Origin: Clostridium intestinale DSM 6191
GTDB taxonomy: Bacteria; Bacillota; Clostridia; Clostridiales; Clostridiaceae
Length of the DNA stretch: 64,000 nt
Direction: 5' to 3'
Assembly: GCF_900130055.1 (NCBI RefSeq)
Contig: NZ_FQXU01000003.1
Span: 461,627 to 525,626 of the forward strand
Under the pieces are notes generated by a model, which made no database searches, had not been told where the DNA came from, and worked only from the letters and a program-made list of their open reading frames with translations. Positions 16,580 to 24,823 of this stretch are shown one piece after another. How positions within the stretch are numbered: position 1 is the first letter of the stretch; each line of letters opens with the position of its first letter. Position numbers and translations under genes: made by a program.

Positions 16580-17017
16580 TCATTTATAAAATTCCGATAA
16601 ATCTAGCTCATTCTTATCATCAATTATTTTGAATGTACCAGAACGACCACCAAATAAATCTATAAAAGCTATATACTCATTATTATATATAGTTAATCCA
16701 ATCTTTATTCCATTATCCTCATATATAGCTAAATCATAAACCTCATAACTTTTCGTTATCTTATCTTTATACTTTTTTACCTGTAGGTTAGAAAGAGAAT
16801 CTAATATATCGGATATTTTATCCTTATCTTTAATAACTACTTCCGAAAAATCAGATAAACGGCTTATTTTTATTTTTGTGACCTCAGAATCTAAGTATTT
16901 ATCCAGAACCTTGTCCTTAAAAAGTCCTTGGTTTACATAGCTACTTATTACTATATAGAGGGTAATTACAAATAGTGAACTTATAGATATTATTTTTAGC
17001 CTTTTGAATTTTTTCAT
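16580..17017 (-). CDS. Membrane-anchored hypothetical protein
   Basis: The 145-residue protein begins with a basic segment and one membrane helix (about residues 9-28), with no lipobox cysteine, followed by an extracytoplasmic domain. That domain has alternating beta-like stretches such as VTKIKISRLSDFSEVVIKDKDKI and YEVYDLAIYEDNGIKIGLTIYNNEYIAFIDLFG. This resembles small clostridial exported domains of unknown function. It is monocistronic. Confidence 0.6.
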   Translation of the reverse strand: MKKFKRLKIISISSLFVITLYIVISSYVNQGLFKDKVLDKYLDSEVTKIKISRLSDFSEVVIKDKDKISDILDSLSNLQVKKYKDKITKSYEVYDLAIYEDNGIKIGLTIYNNEYIAFIDLFGGRSGTFKIIDDKNELDLSEFYK

Positions 17018-17118
17018 AATAGCTCCTTAACTTAAAGCTTTTCAACTATTTTATGGTAATTATATCATATTTGGTATGAATTGTAATTCTCAATCTTGTC
17101 GAATTTATATCTAGTTTT

Positions 17119-18099
17119 TTATGCCTCATTTTCAAACAAGGGTTCTATATACTCTCTTATAAGTTTTATCCTATCTTTAGCTTTTTCCATAGGAAGAGAT
17201 GCTATAGAAATAACTAGTTTTTTCTTTTCATTTATATAAATAACGTTACCTCCATCTCCAATGGCTGCATAGATATGTTCATTATTATCTATAATCCACC
17301 AAAGATATCCATAAGATAGTTTGTCCCAAGTACTATGTTTTATTGTACTTTCATCTACCCACCATTTAGGCACAATTTCACTACCATTCCATAGTCCTTT
17401 ATCTAGATATAATTGACCTATCTTGGCCATATCCATAGGAGTTAGTGTAAGACCCCAAGCTGCTGTATTTATACCTTGTGGGTCAGTAGCCCATCCACTG
17501 ATATTTTTATCTTGAAGAAAAGCCATATACTCTTCTTTAGTAGCTAATGTAATATTTTGCTTAACATTAATTTCTAGTGGAGTGAATAAATTTTCTTTTG
17601 CAAAATCAAAAACTGATTTTCCTGTTGCTTTTACTAAAATACCTGATAGAATATGAGTTCCTATTATGGCTGAATAGGTAAATTCTTGTGAGGGTTCTTT
17701 ACCTCCTAATAAATCAAGTGCAGCTTCTATCCAGTTGTCACTCTCAAAAAACTTCTCATAGGGCTCTTTTTTATATTTGTAGGGAGCTGTCATAGTGAGC
17801 ATATGTCTAATTGTGATATTCTGTATAGCTTTTTCTCCTTCTAGAATTTTATAATAAGGGAAAAAATCCAATACCTTCTGCTCTAAACTTTTTATATGTT
17901 TCTTCTCTAAGGCAATACCAATTAATGCAGAAAAAATGCTTTTTGTAACTGATGCTATATGCACTGAATTAGAGGCAGTATATTTATTAAAGTAGTTTTC
18001 ATATAATAGTTTACCGTTTTTTTGTACAACAATGCCTGCAATATTGTTATAGTTATTACTTATTATCCTTTCAAATTCTATCTTTTTTCTTTGATTCAT
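17119..18099 (-). CDS. Serine beta-lactamase-family hydrolase
   Basis: The class C/penicillin-binding-like fold is shown by ASVTKSIFS (Ser50-x-x-Lys53), TYSAIIG (Tyr142) in place of YxN, and a long DGGNVIYINEKKKLVISI C-terminal strand. Family members include esterases, D-aminopeptidases and lactamases, so beta-lactam hydrolysis should not be assumed. There is no signal peptide, so the enzyme is intracellular. It overlaps the UvrA-like gene by four bases (ATGA), so it is in the same operon as that drug-response ATPase and an AraC/GyrI regulator. Confidence 0.85.
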   Translation of the reverse strand: MNQRKKIEFERIISNNYNNIAGIVVQKNGKLLYENYFNKYTASNSVHIASVTKSIFSALIGIALEKKHIKSLEQKVLDFFPYYKILEGEKAIQNITIRHMLTMTAPYKYKKEPYEKFFESDNWIEAALDLLGGKEPSQEFTYSAIIGTHILSGILVKATGKSVFDFAKENLFTPLEINVKQNITLATKEEYMAFLQDKNISGWATDPQGINTAAWGLTLTPMDMAKIGQLYLDKGLWNGSEIVPKWWVDESTIKHSTWDKLSYGYLWWIIDNNEHIYAAIGDGGNVIYINEKKKLVISIASLPMEKAKDRIKLIREYIEPLFENEA

Positions 18100-20384
18100 A
18101 GAAGATACCTCCCTGTCTTGGAATTAGGATTGTCTATAAGACTATTTGGTCTACCTTCTGCAATGATTTCTCCGCCCTTGTCTCCTCCTTCTGGGCCAAG
18201 TTCAATTATATAATCACAGCTTTTTAAAACTTCTATATTGTGCTCAATTACAATAATCGAATTACCACTTGCAACTAGCTTATCTAATAGTTTTAATAGC
18301 AAAGCTGTATCATATAGGCTAAGCCCAGTGGTTGGTTCATCAAGCACATAGAGAATATTTCCTTTTAACTGACGTCCAAGTTCTTTTGCAAGTTTCACTC
18401 TCTGTGCCTCGCCACCACTTAAAGAAGAGGATGGTTGACCAAGGGTTAAATAGCCCATTCCAATCTTATTCAATATATTTAGTGGCTTTAGGATACTTTT
18501 ATGTTCAGCAAATAAGACAATAGCGTCTGTAATACTCATATCTAAAACCTCTGCTATGTTTTTACCTTTATAGAATATAGAAAGACTTTCTTCATTAAAC
18601 CGTTTGCCTTTACAAGTTTTACAAATCTTATCTACTGAAAAATCAGAGGTTAGAAATATTTTTTCGTAGCCGCTACCTCCACAATCTTCACATGCACCTT
18701 TAGAGTTAAAAGAAAAATGTCCAGAACTCATGTTTTTGACTTTTGCTTCCGGTAACTTTGAGAAGATTTCTCGTATTTTATCCCATATACCAATATAAGA
18801 AGAAGGTGTTGAGTTGGCATTTCTTCCTATGGGATCTTGAGATATCTTTATAAATCCACTAATTATCTCTGCTCCTTTTATATTATCTTTATGTGAATAT
18901 TTTTTGAAACTAATAAGACGTTTTAATAGGGATTCTTCTACTAAAGAACTTTTTCCACTTCCAGATAATCCTGCAATTCCAACCATAACATGAAGGGGAA
19001 AGGTTACTGTTAAGTCTTTTAAATAGTGGGTATTTACATGTTCTAATATGATAGAATCTTCTTTAGGGAATAGAGTTTTTCTTGTAGTTCGTTTTGGCAT
19101 TAAAAGCTTCTTAAAAAAATATTGACTTAGAAGGGTGTTCTCTGTTTTGTACTCTTCATAATTACCTTGAAAAACCACACTTCCTCCTTCTATTCCTGCT
19201 TTAGGCCCAATCTCTATAATGTGATCCCCATAACTTAAAATATCTTTATCATGCTCAACAACTATTACAGTGTTTCCAATGTCTCTCAGTTTTTTTAGTG
19301 ATTCAATCACACTTTCTTTCTCTGATGGATGTAAGCCTGCCATTGGTTCATCAAATATATAAATAAGTGAATCCAGATTAGATTCGAGATGAAGGTGAAG
19401 ATAAATTCGTTGTAACTCACCACCACTTAATGAAGGGATATCTCTATAAAGAGTTAGATGGCCTAAACGAAACTTAATTAAATACTCCAACTTTTTGATA
19501 ACATCTTTTAAAATCTTATTACCAAACTGAGATAGCTCTCCTTTAGGTATTTCATTTAAGAAATTTAAAAGAGATGATAAGGTCATCTGTCCAAGCTCAC
19601 CAATTGTTTTTCCATGAATAAAAAATCTTCTGCCTTCTTTACTAATTCTCTCTCCAAGGCATTCTTGGCAAACACACCTTTTGTAGACCTCTTCCACGTC
19701 TTCCCCTTTTTCGTATGAGTTTCTTAGCATACGTTCTAAACAATAACTTTGTTTACCATTTTCATAACTTCCATAAATAACTTCTCCTTGAATGTCTTCA
19801 GGAAGTTCCCAAAAAGGAGTCTCAAAATACATGCCGTATTTATTCTTAAGAATTCGTAAAAATCCACTTGTTACCTTTAGGTTTTCATACACCTTTAAAA
19901 GTGATGTTTTTTTATCAGGAATTAAAGCTTCTAGATTAATATCATAATAAAAACCTCTTCCCTGGCAACTAATACACATTCCATCAGCAGTTGTATAGAG
20001 AAATAAGCTTGGAGATAGATGTTCATTATTTTTATCGTAAGCTTTTCCATCACTTGCATAAATTAAAGCTAGCTGATTCAAAATTCTAGTTTTAGAACCA
20101 ACTGTAGAGCGGATGTTGCTCTGTCTGATACTATTTTGACGTACTGCAACAGTTGGTCCAATACCTTCTATGCTCTGAAACTTGTCGTCATTATCAAGTC
20201 CAGATAAAATACCTATGGAGTTTAAATACTGATTTTTGCCTTCTTCAAAAAGGATATCAAATGCGAGACTAGATTTACCTGAACCACTAATTCCTGTGAT
20301 TATTATTAGTTTTTGTTTAGGAATTGTTAGTTTGAAATTTTTTAGATTATGAATTTTTGCACCGGTAATTTTGATTTCTTTCAT
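18096..20384 (-). CDS. UvrA-like duplicated ABC ATPase (UvrA2/DrrC type)
   Basis: The 762-residue protein has two ABC modules. Module 1 has Walker A GISGSGKSS (31-39) and signature SLSGGELQR. Module 2 has Walker A GLSGSGKSS (about 473) and signature SLSGGEAQRVKL. Zinc-type cysteine pairs CxxC occur in the insertions (CISCQGRG; CEDCGGSG...CKTCKG). It is about 180 residues shorter than housekeeping UvrA and lacks the UvrB-binding region. It therefore belongs to the UvrA2/DrrC class linked to resistance to DNA-binding drugs. The operon partners fit an inducible drug response; excision repair itself is unlikely. Confidence 0.88.
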   Translation of the reverse strand: MKEIKITGAKIHNLKNFKLTIPKQKLIIITGISGSGKSSLAFDILFEEGKNQYLNSIGILSGLDNDDKFQSIEGIGPTVAVRQNSIRQSNIRSTVGSKTRILNQLALIYASDGKAYDKNNEHLSPSLFLYTTADGMCISCQGRGFYYDINLEALIPDKKTSLLKVYENLKVTSGFLRILKNKYGMYFETPFWELPEDIQGEVIYGSYENGKQSYCLERMLRNSYEKGEDVEEVYKRCVCQECLGERISKEGRRFFIHGKTIGELGQMTLSSLLNFLNEIPKGELSQFGNKILKDVIKKLEYLIKFRLGHLTLYRDIPSLSGGELQRIYLHLHLESNLDSLIYIFDEPMAGLHPSEKESVIESLKKLRDIGNTVIVVEHDKDILSYGDHIIEIGPKAGIEGGSVVFQGNYEEYKTENTLLSQYFFKKLLMPKRTTRKTLFPKEDSIILEHVNTHYLKDLTVTFPLHVMVGIAGLSGSGKSSLVEESLLKRLISFKKYSHKDNIKGAEIISGFIKISQDPIGRNANSTPSSYIGIWDKIREIFSKLPEAKVKNMSSGHFSFNSKGACEDCGGSGYEKIFLTSDFSVDKICKTCKGKRFNEESLSIFYKGKNIAEVLDMSITDAIVLFAEHKSILKPLNILNKIGMGYLTLGQPSSSLSGGEAQRVKLAKELGRQLKGNILYVLDEPTTGLSLYDTALLLKLLDKLVASGNSIIVIEHNIEVLKSCDYIIELGPEGGDKGGEIIAEGRPNSLIDNPNSKTGRYLL

Positions 20385-20414
20385 ATGCTCACCTCAGAAT
20401 TGATTTTAAGCATG

Positions 20415-21344
20415 TTAGAAATGAATGGGCTCGATTGGGACGTAGATGTCAACTTTATGGATATGTTTTTCATTATCATATGGCTTGTTTAGATAGACTT
20501 CAAAGGGATAAGAATTTCTTGGAACATAACCATTACCTGAAAGCCATTCTTGATACATGTAATTCCAGGCACCACTATATTGTTCCTGCTGCATTTCAAA
20601 ATGCCCAACTGCATATAGACCACCCTCTAAATTCATTTTCCCTAGGATACCGTCTTCCTTAACCTTAATACTTTCTTTAACTGTAAGGCATATACTTGTG
20701 CGAAACTGACTCTCGTCTCCAAATTCAGGATTGTCATGATACATAGCAAGTACTAAACTATTATCATCTAAAACACAATTTTGCTCCTTTGCTTGAAAAA
20801 GTAGTCTTTTAATAAGCCCTGCATATTCTTTTTCTAATGTCTCATAAGTTCCTGTATGCCTCACATAAATTACTTGTTTTTCCTCTAAGTCCACTATTGT
20901 AACATCTATAGGCACAGTCAATAGATTATCTGCCCACTCACTCTTTGCTGTATTCTTATTGTACTCAGACAATAAAAAAGAATCTTTGCAATTCTTGCTA
21001 TATTCCTTGCGGTATTCTCTTGGACTTACTCCATAATAATTTTTAAAAGCTCTTGAAAATACAGCTGAATCAGTAAATCCAAGTTCATATGCAATATCAG
21101 TCATGTTTTTATCTCTTCTGTGTGCAAGTAAAAAAAGTGAACTCTCCATGCGAAGTCTATTCACGTAATGTGCAAGTGGCTCATGTAAAACACCTTGAAA
21201 TATCCTACTAAAATGATATTTAGAAAATCCAGCAACATTTGAAAGCGCCTCAATAGACAATGACTTTCCTAAATTGATTTCAATATAATCTTGAACTTTA
21301 TGAATTCTTCTTATATATTCATCTTTACACCTCTGATAAGACAT
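20415..21344 (-). CDS. AraC-type regulator with GyrI-like effector domain
   Basis: Two AraC helix-turn-helix units fill residues 8-108 (LSIEALSNVAGFSKYHFSRIFQG and MTDIAYELGFTDSAVFSRAFKNYYGVSPREYR). A GyrI/SbmC effector-binding domain follows to the end, with VIYVRHTGTYETL and GLYAVGHFEM. This is the Rob/SoxS-plus-GyrI arrangement seen in regulators responding to bulky hydrophobic drugs. It is 30 bases upstream of the UvrA-like gene on the same strand and is its likely activator. Confidence 0.9.
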   Translation of the reverse strand: MSYQRCKDEYIRRIHKVQDYIEINLGKSLSIEALSNVAGFSKYHFSRIFQGVLHEPLAHYVNRLRMESSLFLLAHRRDKNMTDIAYELGFTDSAVFSRAFKNYYGVSPREYRKEYSKNCKDSFLLSEYNKNTAKSEWADNLLTVPIDVTIVDLEEKQVIYVRHTGTYETLEKEYAGLIKRLLFQAKEQNCVLDDNSLVLAMYHDNPEFGDESQFRTSICLTVKESIKVKEDGILGKMNLEGGLYAVGHFEMQQEQYSGAWNYMYQEWLSGNGYVPRNSYPFEVYLNKPYDNEKHIHKVDIYVPIEPIHF

Positions 21345-21526
21345 ATGATTACCTCCTGTTTCTATTAATCCAAGTATAACAGAAAAATTTTTTATTGCCG
21401 AATGACACTAAAAATCAACACTTCTCTCAAACAATATCATAGGCACTTACAATATGTATAAGCCCTTTACATTTATAAATTATTAGTATTAAAATAAAAA
21501 CATATAAATAATTAGGAGGTAAACCT

Positions 21527-22126
21527 ATGGCAAAATTATATTACAATGGACATGGTAGCTTTAGACTTATAACATCCCTAAATACTGTGGTATATATTGA
21601 TCCTTATGCTGGAGAAGGATACGAAGAGCCTGCTGATATAATATTAGTAACCCATCAGCATGGAGATCACAATCAAATAGATAAACCCACTAAAAAATCT
21701 GAATATCAAGTAATCATGAACTCAGATTCACTTATAAATGGAGAATATAAAGAGTTTAAGATAAAAGATATAGAGATTAAGGCTGTGCCAGCCTACAACA
21801 AAAATCATTCTAAGGAAGAATGTGTTGGTTATCTTGTTAAAACTGATGGAGTTCTTATTTATTTTTCAGGAGATACTTCAAAAATAGTAGAGATGAATGA
21901 TCTTAAATCCTTAAATATTGATTATGCTTTTTTTCCTTGCGATGGAGTTTATAACATGGATGAAGTTGAAGCTGCTGAATGTGCAAAGATTGTTTCTGCA
22001 AGACATTCTATTCCAGTACATTTAAAACCAGGGGCTCTTTATGACAAAGAAAAAGCAAATAACTTTAAAGTTGAAGGTAAGCTTTTAATAGAACCAGGAG
22101 AAGAAATACACACCTCTATTCTGTAG
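21527..22126 (+). CDS. UlaG-like metallo-beta-lactamase fold hydrolase
   Basis: The 199-residue protein has VTHQHGDHN (His43, His45, Asp47, His48), then IKAVPAYNKNHS, YFSGDTSK and PVHLKPGAL, the metal ligands of short UlaG-type MBL hydrolases. Members act on lactones, phosphoesters or lipids; the substrate is unknown. A perfect AGGAGG precedes the ATG. The stop codon lies inside a direct-repeat/terminator structure (see repeats at 22117). Confidence 0.85.
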   Translation: MAKLYYNGHGSFRLITSLNTVVYIDPYAGEGYEEPADIILVTHQHGDHNQIDKPTKKSEYQVIMNSDSLINGEYKEFKIKDIEIKAVPAYNKNHSKEECVGYLVKTDGVLIYFSGDTSKIVEMNDLKSLNIDYAFFPCDGVYNMDEVEAAECAKIVSARHSIPVHLKPGALYDKEKANNFKVEGKLLIEPGEEIHTSIL

Positions 22127-22192
22127 AAGCCGAATAGAGGCTTCATTAAAATCATAGATCGCGATATTCTGTAGAAGCCGAACAGCGGCTTC
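22113..22192 (+). repeat. Paired stop-codon repeats with hairpins
   Basis: TATTCTGTAGAAGCCGAA occurs at 22117-22134 and again at 22165-22182 (18 of 18, 48 bases apart). The first copy includes the MBL stop codon. The second forms GAAGCCG/CGGCTTC (22174-22180, 22186-22192) plus TTT, a terminator. The first copy can form either CCTCTATT/AATAGAGG or GAAGCC/GGCTTC. Confidence 0.75.
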
Positions 22193-22220
22193 TTTAACTT
22201 CATTTTTACTCTGAGAATAT

Positions 22221-22276
22221 AGGAATATAAGAACTTAAGAACCTAAGAGGTTAAGAAGTTATATTCTTATATTCCT
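22221..22276. repeat. Long AT hairpin with inner repeats
   Basis: Thirteen-base arms AGGAATATAAGAA (22221-22233) and complement (22264-22276) enclose a region with the repeated word AAGAACCTAAG, which recurs at about 22278. The structure sits between convergent genes and may support termination. It is not a coding or mobile element that I recognise. Confidence 0.5.
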
Positions 22277-22384
22277 AAGAACCTAAGAATATAAGAAGTT
22301 TTATTCTTTACCCAAATTATTTTTATGGGTAAAGCAAAGACTGCAACAAACATTTAAGTTTATAGCAGCCTTTTGATTTAAAAA

Positions 22385-23272
22385 TTATTTTATTCTTAAT
22401 TCCTCGAGCTCATCATTTAGCATCTTTTCAACTGCATATGCAAAACCCTCTTCTTCATTGCTTTTAGTCATATATTTACAAACTTTCTTAATCTGCTCCA
22501 TAGAATTTTCCATGGCAACAGTAGCTCCAAAGTCCATTGATAACATAGAATAATCATTCATGCTATCTCCTAAAACCATAACTTCATCCATATTATATCC
22601 AAGTATCTCTATGTACTCTTTTAGTGCTATTCCTTTTTGAGCATTTATATGTGTAAGCTCTAGGTTAGATGCAAATGATGAAGCAGAAACAATTCCCTCT
22701 ACATCTGAAAGGGATTTATCTATTTCTAAAATAATAGATTCATCTTGAGAAAAAATAAATATCTTATATATAGAAATATTATCTTTCCTTAAATCCTCTA
22801 CTGAACTAATACATTTTACGTGATCTAATCTTTGTTTAAATTCTGGAAGTGATTCAATATCTTCTTGACTTCCGTCATAAAAAAAGTGGCGTGCCTCTAA
22901 AATTAAGCTTTCTTTCACTTCTTCTTCTGATCCAATAGCATAGTCATATTGATCTGAACAAAATCTTGCTGTTACTGGAAAATCTTTAATTCTATCTAAA
23001 ATATCTTCGAAGCTAGAATGATCCATTGGAACCTGTTTTAAAACTTTTGACTCTTGATCTCTTACCTCTGCACCACTAGCTACTATATAGTCGCATTTTA
23101 AATTATGTTTTTCCAAGGTGCTCATTGTCCCTTTATAATGCCTACCTGTAGAAATAATAAATCTTATATCCTTTTTATATAATTTTTGTATCGCTTCAAG
23201 TGAAGCTTTTGAAACTTCATGCTTTTCATTTAATAGAGTTCCATCCATATCTGTTACTACTACTTTAATCAT
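22385..23272 (-). CDS. HAD-IIB (Cof-type) phosphatase
   Basis: The catalytic VTDMDGTLL holds the two nucleophile/acid aspartates at residues 8 and 10, and VMVLGDSMNDYSML is the last HAD motif; a C2B cap lies between. I use the ATG at 23270-23272, 295 residues, with an AAGAGGT site; an earlier in-frame ATG has none. Cof-type enzymes dephosphorylate sugar phosphates, FMN or PLP. It is convergent with the MBL gene, and a hairpin with arms near 22335 and 22365 may end it. Confidence 0.88.
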   Translation of the reverse strand: MIKVVVTDMDGTLLNEKHEVSKASLEAIQKLYKKDIRFIISTGRHYKGTMSTLEKHNLKCDYIVASGAEVRDQESKVLKQVPMDHSSFEDILDRIKDFPVTARFCSDQYDYAIGSEEEVKESLILEARHFFYDGSQEDIESLPEFKQRLDHVKCISSVEDLRKDNISIYKIFIFSQDESIILEIDKSLSDVEGIVSASSFASNLELTHINAQKGIALKEYIEILGYNMDEVMVLGDSMNDYSMLSMDFGATVAMENSMEQIKKVCKYMTKSNEEEGFAYAVEKMLNDELEELRIK

Positions 23273-23444
23273 AAAAAAATACCTCTTAATTATATTAATC
23301 TCCATTTGAATTTCTATAAACAGTATAGCATAATATTCAACTTTACATAAATAAGCTCTTTAAATTCTATAAAAAAGATTATATACTTAATAATAGAAAT
23401 AATAATTTACCAATAAATAGAAATTAAAATTAAGGAGTTTATAT

Positions 23445-24770
23445 ATGAGAAAAAAAGATGTCCTTGAGTTAAAAAAGCGTTTTAAAAAAGACTACTGTAC
23501 TTTCACTAAGATGTGCGGATGTTATGTTAATGGAGAAAAAAATGTTCTCTTAAAATTCAGAGAAACCTTTCTAAACCTAGAGGAAGATGAGTATTTTAAG
23601 TTTTTAGAAATAGCAAAAAAAGTTTTGTCTGGAACTGTAGGTAATAATATTCTAGAGCTTAATTTCCCAATCAATGAGGAGTTTGTAAATGAAAAACAAA
23701 TCTCCCTTATGAGGCTTAAAAATAGTAAGCTAAAGGATGATAATATTTTAGATGAATTTTATGACTCTATTATAGACAATTATGATTACACTGGGAATTT
23801 TCTAATCCTTATATTCCATGATGCTTATGATGTTATAACTAAAACTAAAGATAACATAAAGATTGATGAGTCAGAAGAAGTTTACGAATATGTTTTATGT
23901 GCAATATGCCCTGTATCTCTGTCAGAGCCTGGACTTAGATATTTTGAAGAAGAAAATAAGATCAAAGCACGTATTAGAGATTGGGTGGTTGAAGCCCCTA
24001 CTAACGGTTTTGTTTTCCCTGCTTTTATTGAACGTAGTACTGATGTTAACTCCATTATGTATTACACGAAAAATCCTAAAGAAACTCATCCTGAGTTAAT
24101 GGAGCATGCTCTAGGATGTTATAAAAAGCAAACTGCAACCATACAAAAGGAAGCTTTTCAATCTATCATTAAAGACTCTTTACTTGTGGATGAAGATGAG
24201 GCTGATAAAATATTTATGGAAGTGCAAGAGAATTTAAACACAATGATTGAGGAATATAATGCAACTTATGAAGACGTGGATCCAGAGCCTATAATATTAA
24301 ATAAAAAAGATGTTCAAAATCTACTAATTGAAAGCGGAATTCCAGAAGAAGTTACTGTTAAGATTGAAAAATCTTATGAGGAAAGTTTTGGTGAGGATCT
24401 TCCTCTTGCTGAAAGTCTTATAGACTCAAAAGCACTTAAGGTAAAGGCTCAACTTAATAAAGAAGAAAGTTTAAAGAAACAGGTACAAGTTCTTCAAAAT
24501 AAGCTTGAACTTGTCAAGCAAGAAGTTGCCTTAGATAAGGATACTCCTCTATCTACAGAAAGTGATGAAGAAACTGTAACTTTAGAAGAAGCTTCAGCAA
24601 CGGGTTCTGACGATGAAAAAAATACCTTTAAATATGATGTTATACTTCAAGTAAAACCTGAAAAGATACCTCAAATTAAATCTCAGATAATTGATGGACA
24701 AAAATGTATAGTTATTCCAATAAATGAAAATGAACAAACTACAGTAAATGGACAAGATGATTTAATTTAG
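23445..24770 (+). CDS. DUF4317 family protein
   Basis: The start MRKKDVLELKKRFKKDYCTFTKMCGCYVN is the recognised opening of DUF4317, a 440-residue soluble family found in Clostridia whose role is unknown. It is nearly full length (441 residues). A coiled-coil region EESLKKQVQVLQNKLELVKQEV and an acidic DEDEA-type segment precede a conserved C-terminal KYDVILQVKPEKIPQIKS. It is monocistronic and ends at a strong bidirectional terminator. Confidence 0.85.
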   Translation: MRKKDVLELKKRFKKDYCTFTKMCGCYVNGEKNVLLKFRETFLNLEEDEYFKFLEIAKKVLSGTVGNNILELNFPINEEFVNEKQISLMRLKNSKLKDDNILDEFYDSIIDNYDYTGNFLILIFHDAYDVITKTKDNIKIDESEEVYEYVLCAICPVSLSEPGLRYFEEENKIKARIRDWVVEAPTNGFVFPAFIERSTDVNSIMYYTKNPKETHPELMEHALGCYKKQTATIQKEAFQSIIKDSLLVDEDEADKIFMEVQENLNTMIEEYNATYEDVDPEPIILNKKDVQNLLIESGIPEEVTVKIEKSYEESFGEDLPLAESLIDSKALKVKAQLNKEESLKKQVQVLQNKLELVKQEVALDKDTPLSTESDEETVTLEEASATGSDDEKNTFKYDVILQVKPEKIPQIKSQIIDGQKCIVIPINENEQTTVNGQDDLI

Positions 24771-24780
24771 TTTTAGTATA

Positions 24781-24819
24781 AAAAAACAGCAGCCTTAATT
24801 AAAAAGACTGCTGTTTTTT
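24781..24819. terminator. Bidirectional terminator between convergent genes
   Basis: Twelve-base arms AAAAAACAGCAG (24781-24792) and CTGCTGTTTTTT (24808-24819). It serves both the DUF4317 gene and the giant ATPase gene. Confidence 0.9.
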
Positions 24820-24823
24820 ATAT

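Noticed and set aside
17119-18099. True beta-lactamase resistance gene
   Set aside because: It lacks a signal peptide and the canonical YxN; the family includes many esterases.
18096-20384. Housekeeping UvrA
   Set aside because: The protein is about 180 residues short, lacks the UvrB-binding region, and sits with an AraC/GyrI regulator and a hydrolase, not uvrB.
22201-22300. CRISPR-like short repeats
   Set aside because: The words AAGAACCTAAG and GAATATAAGAA repeat only two or three times, with no constant spacers and no cas genes; a long hairpin explains them better.
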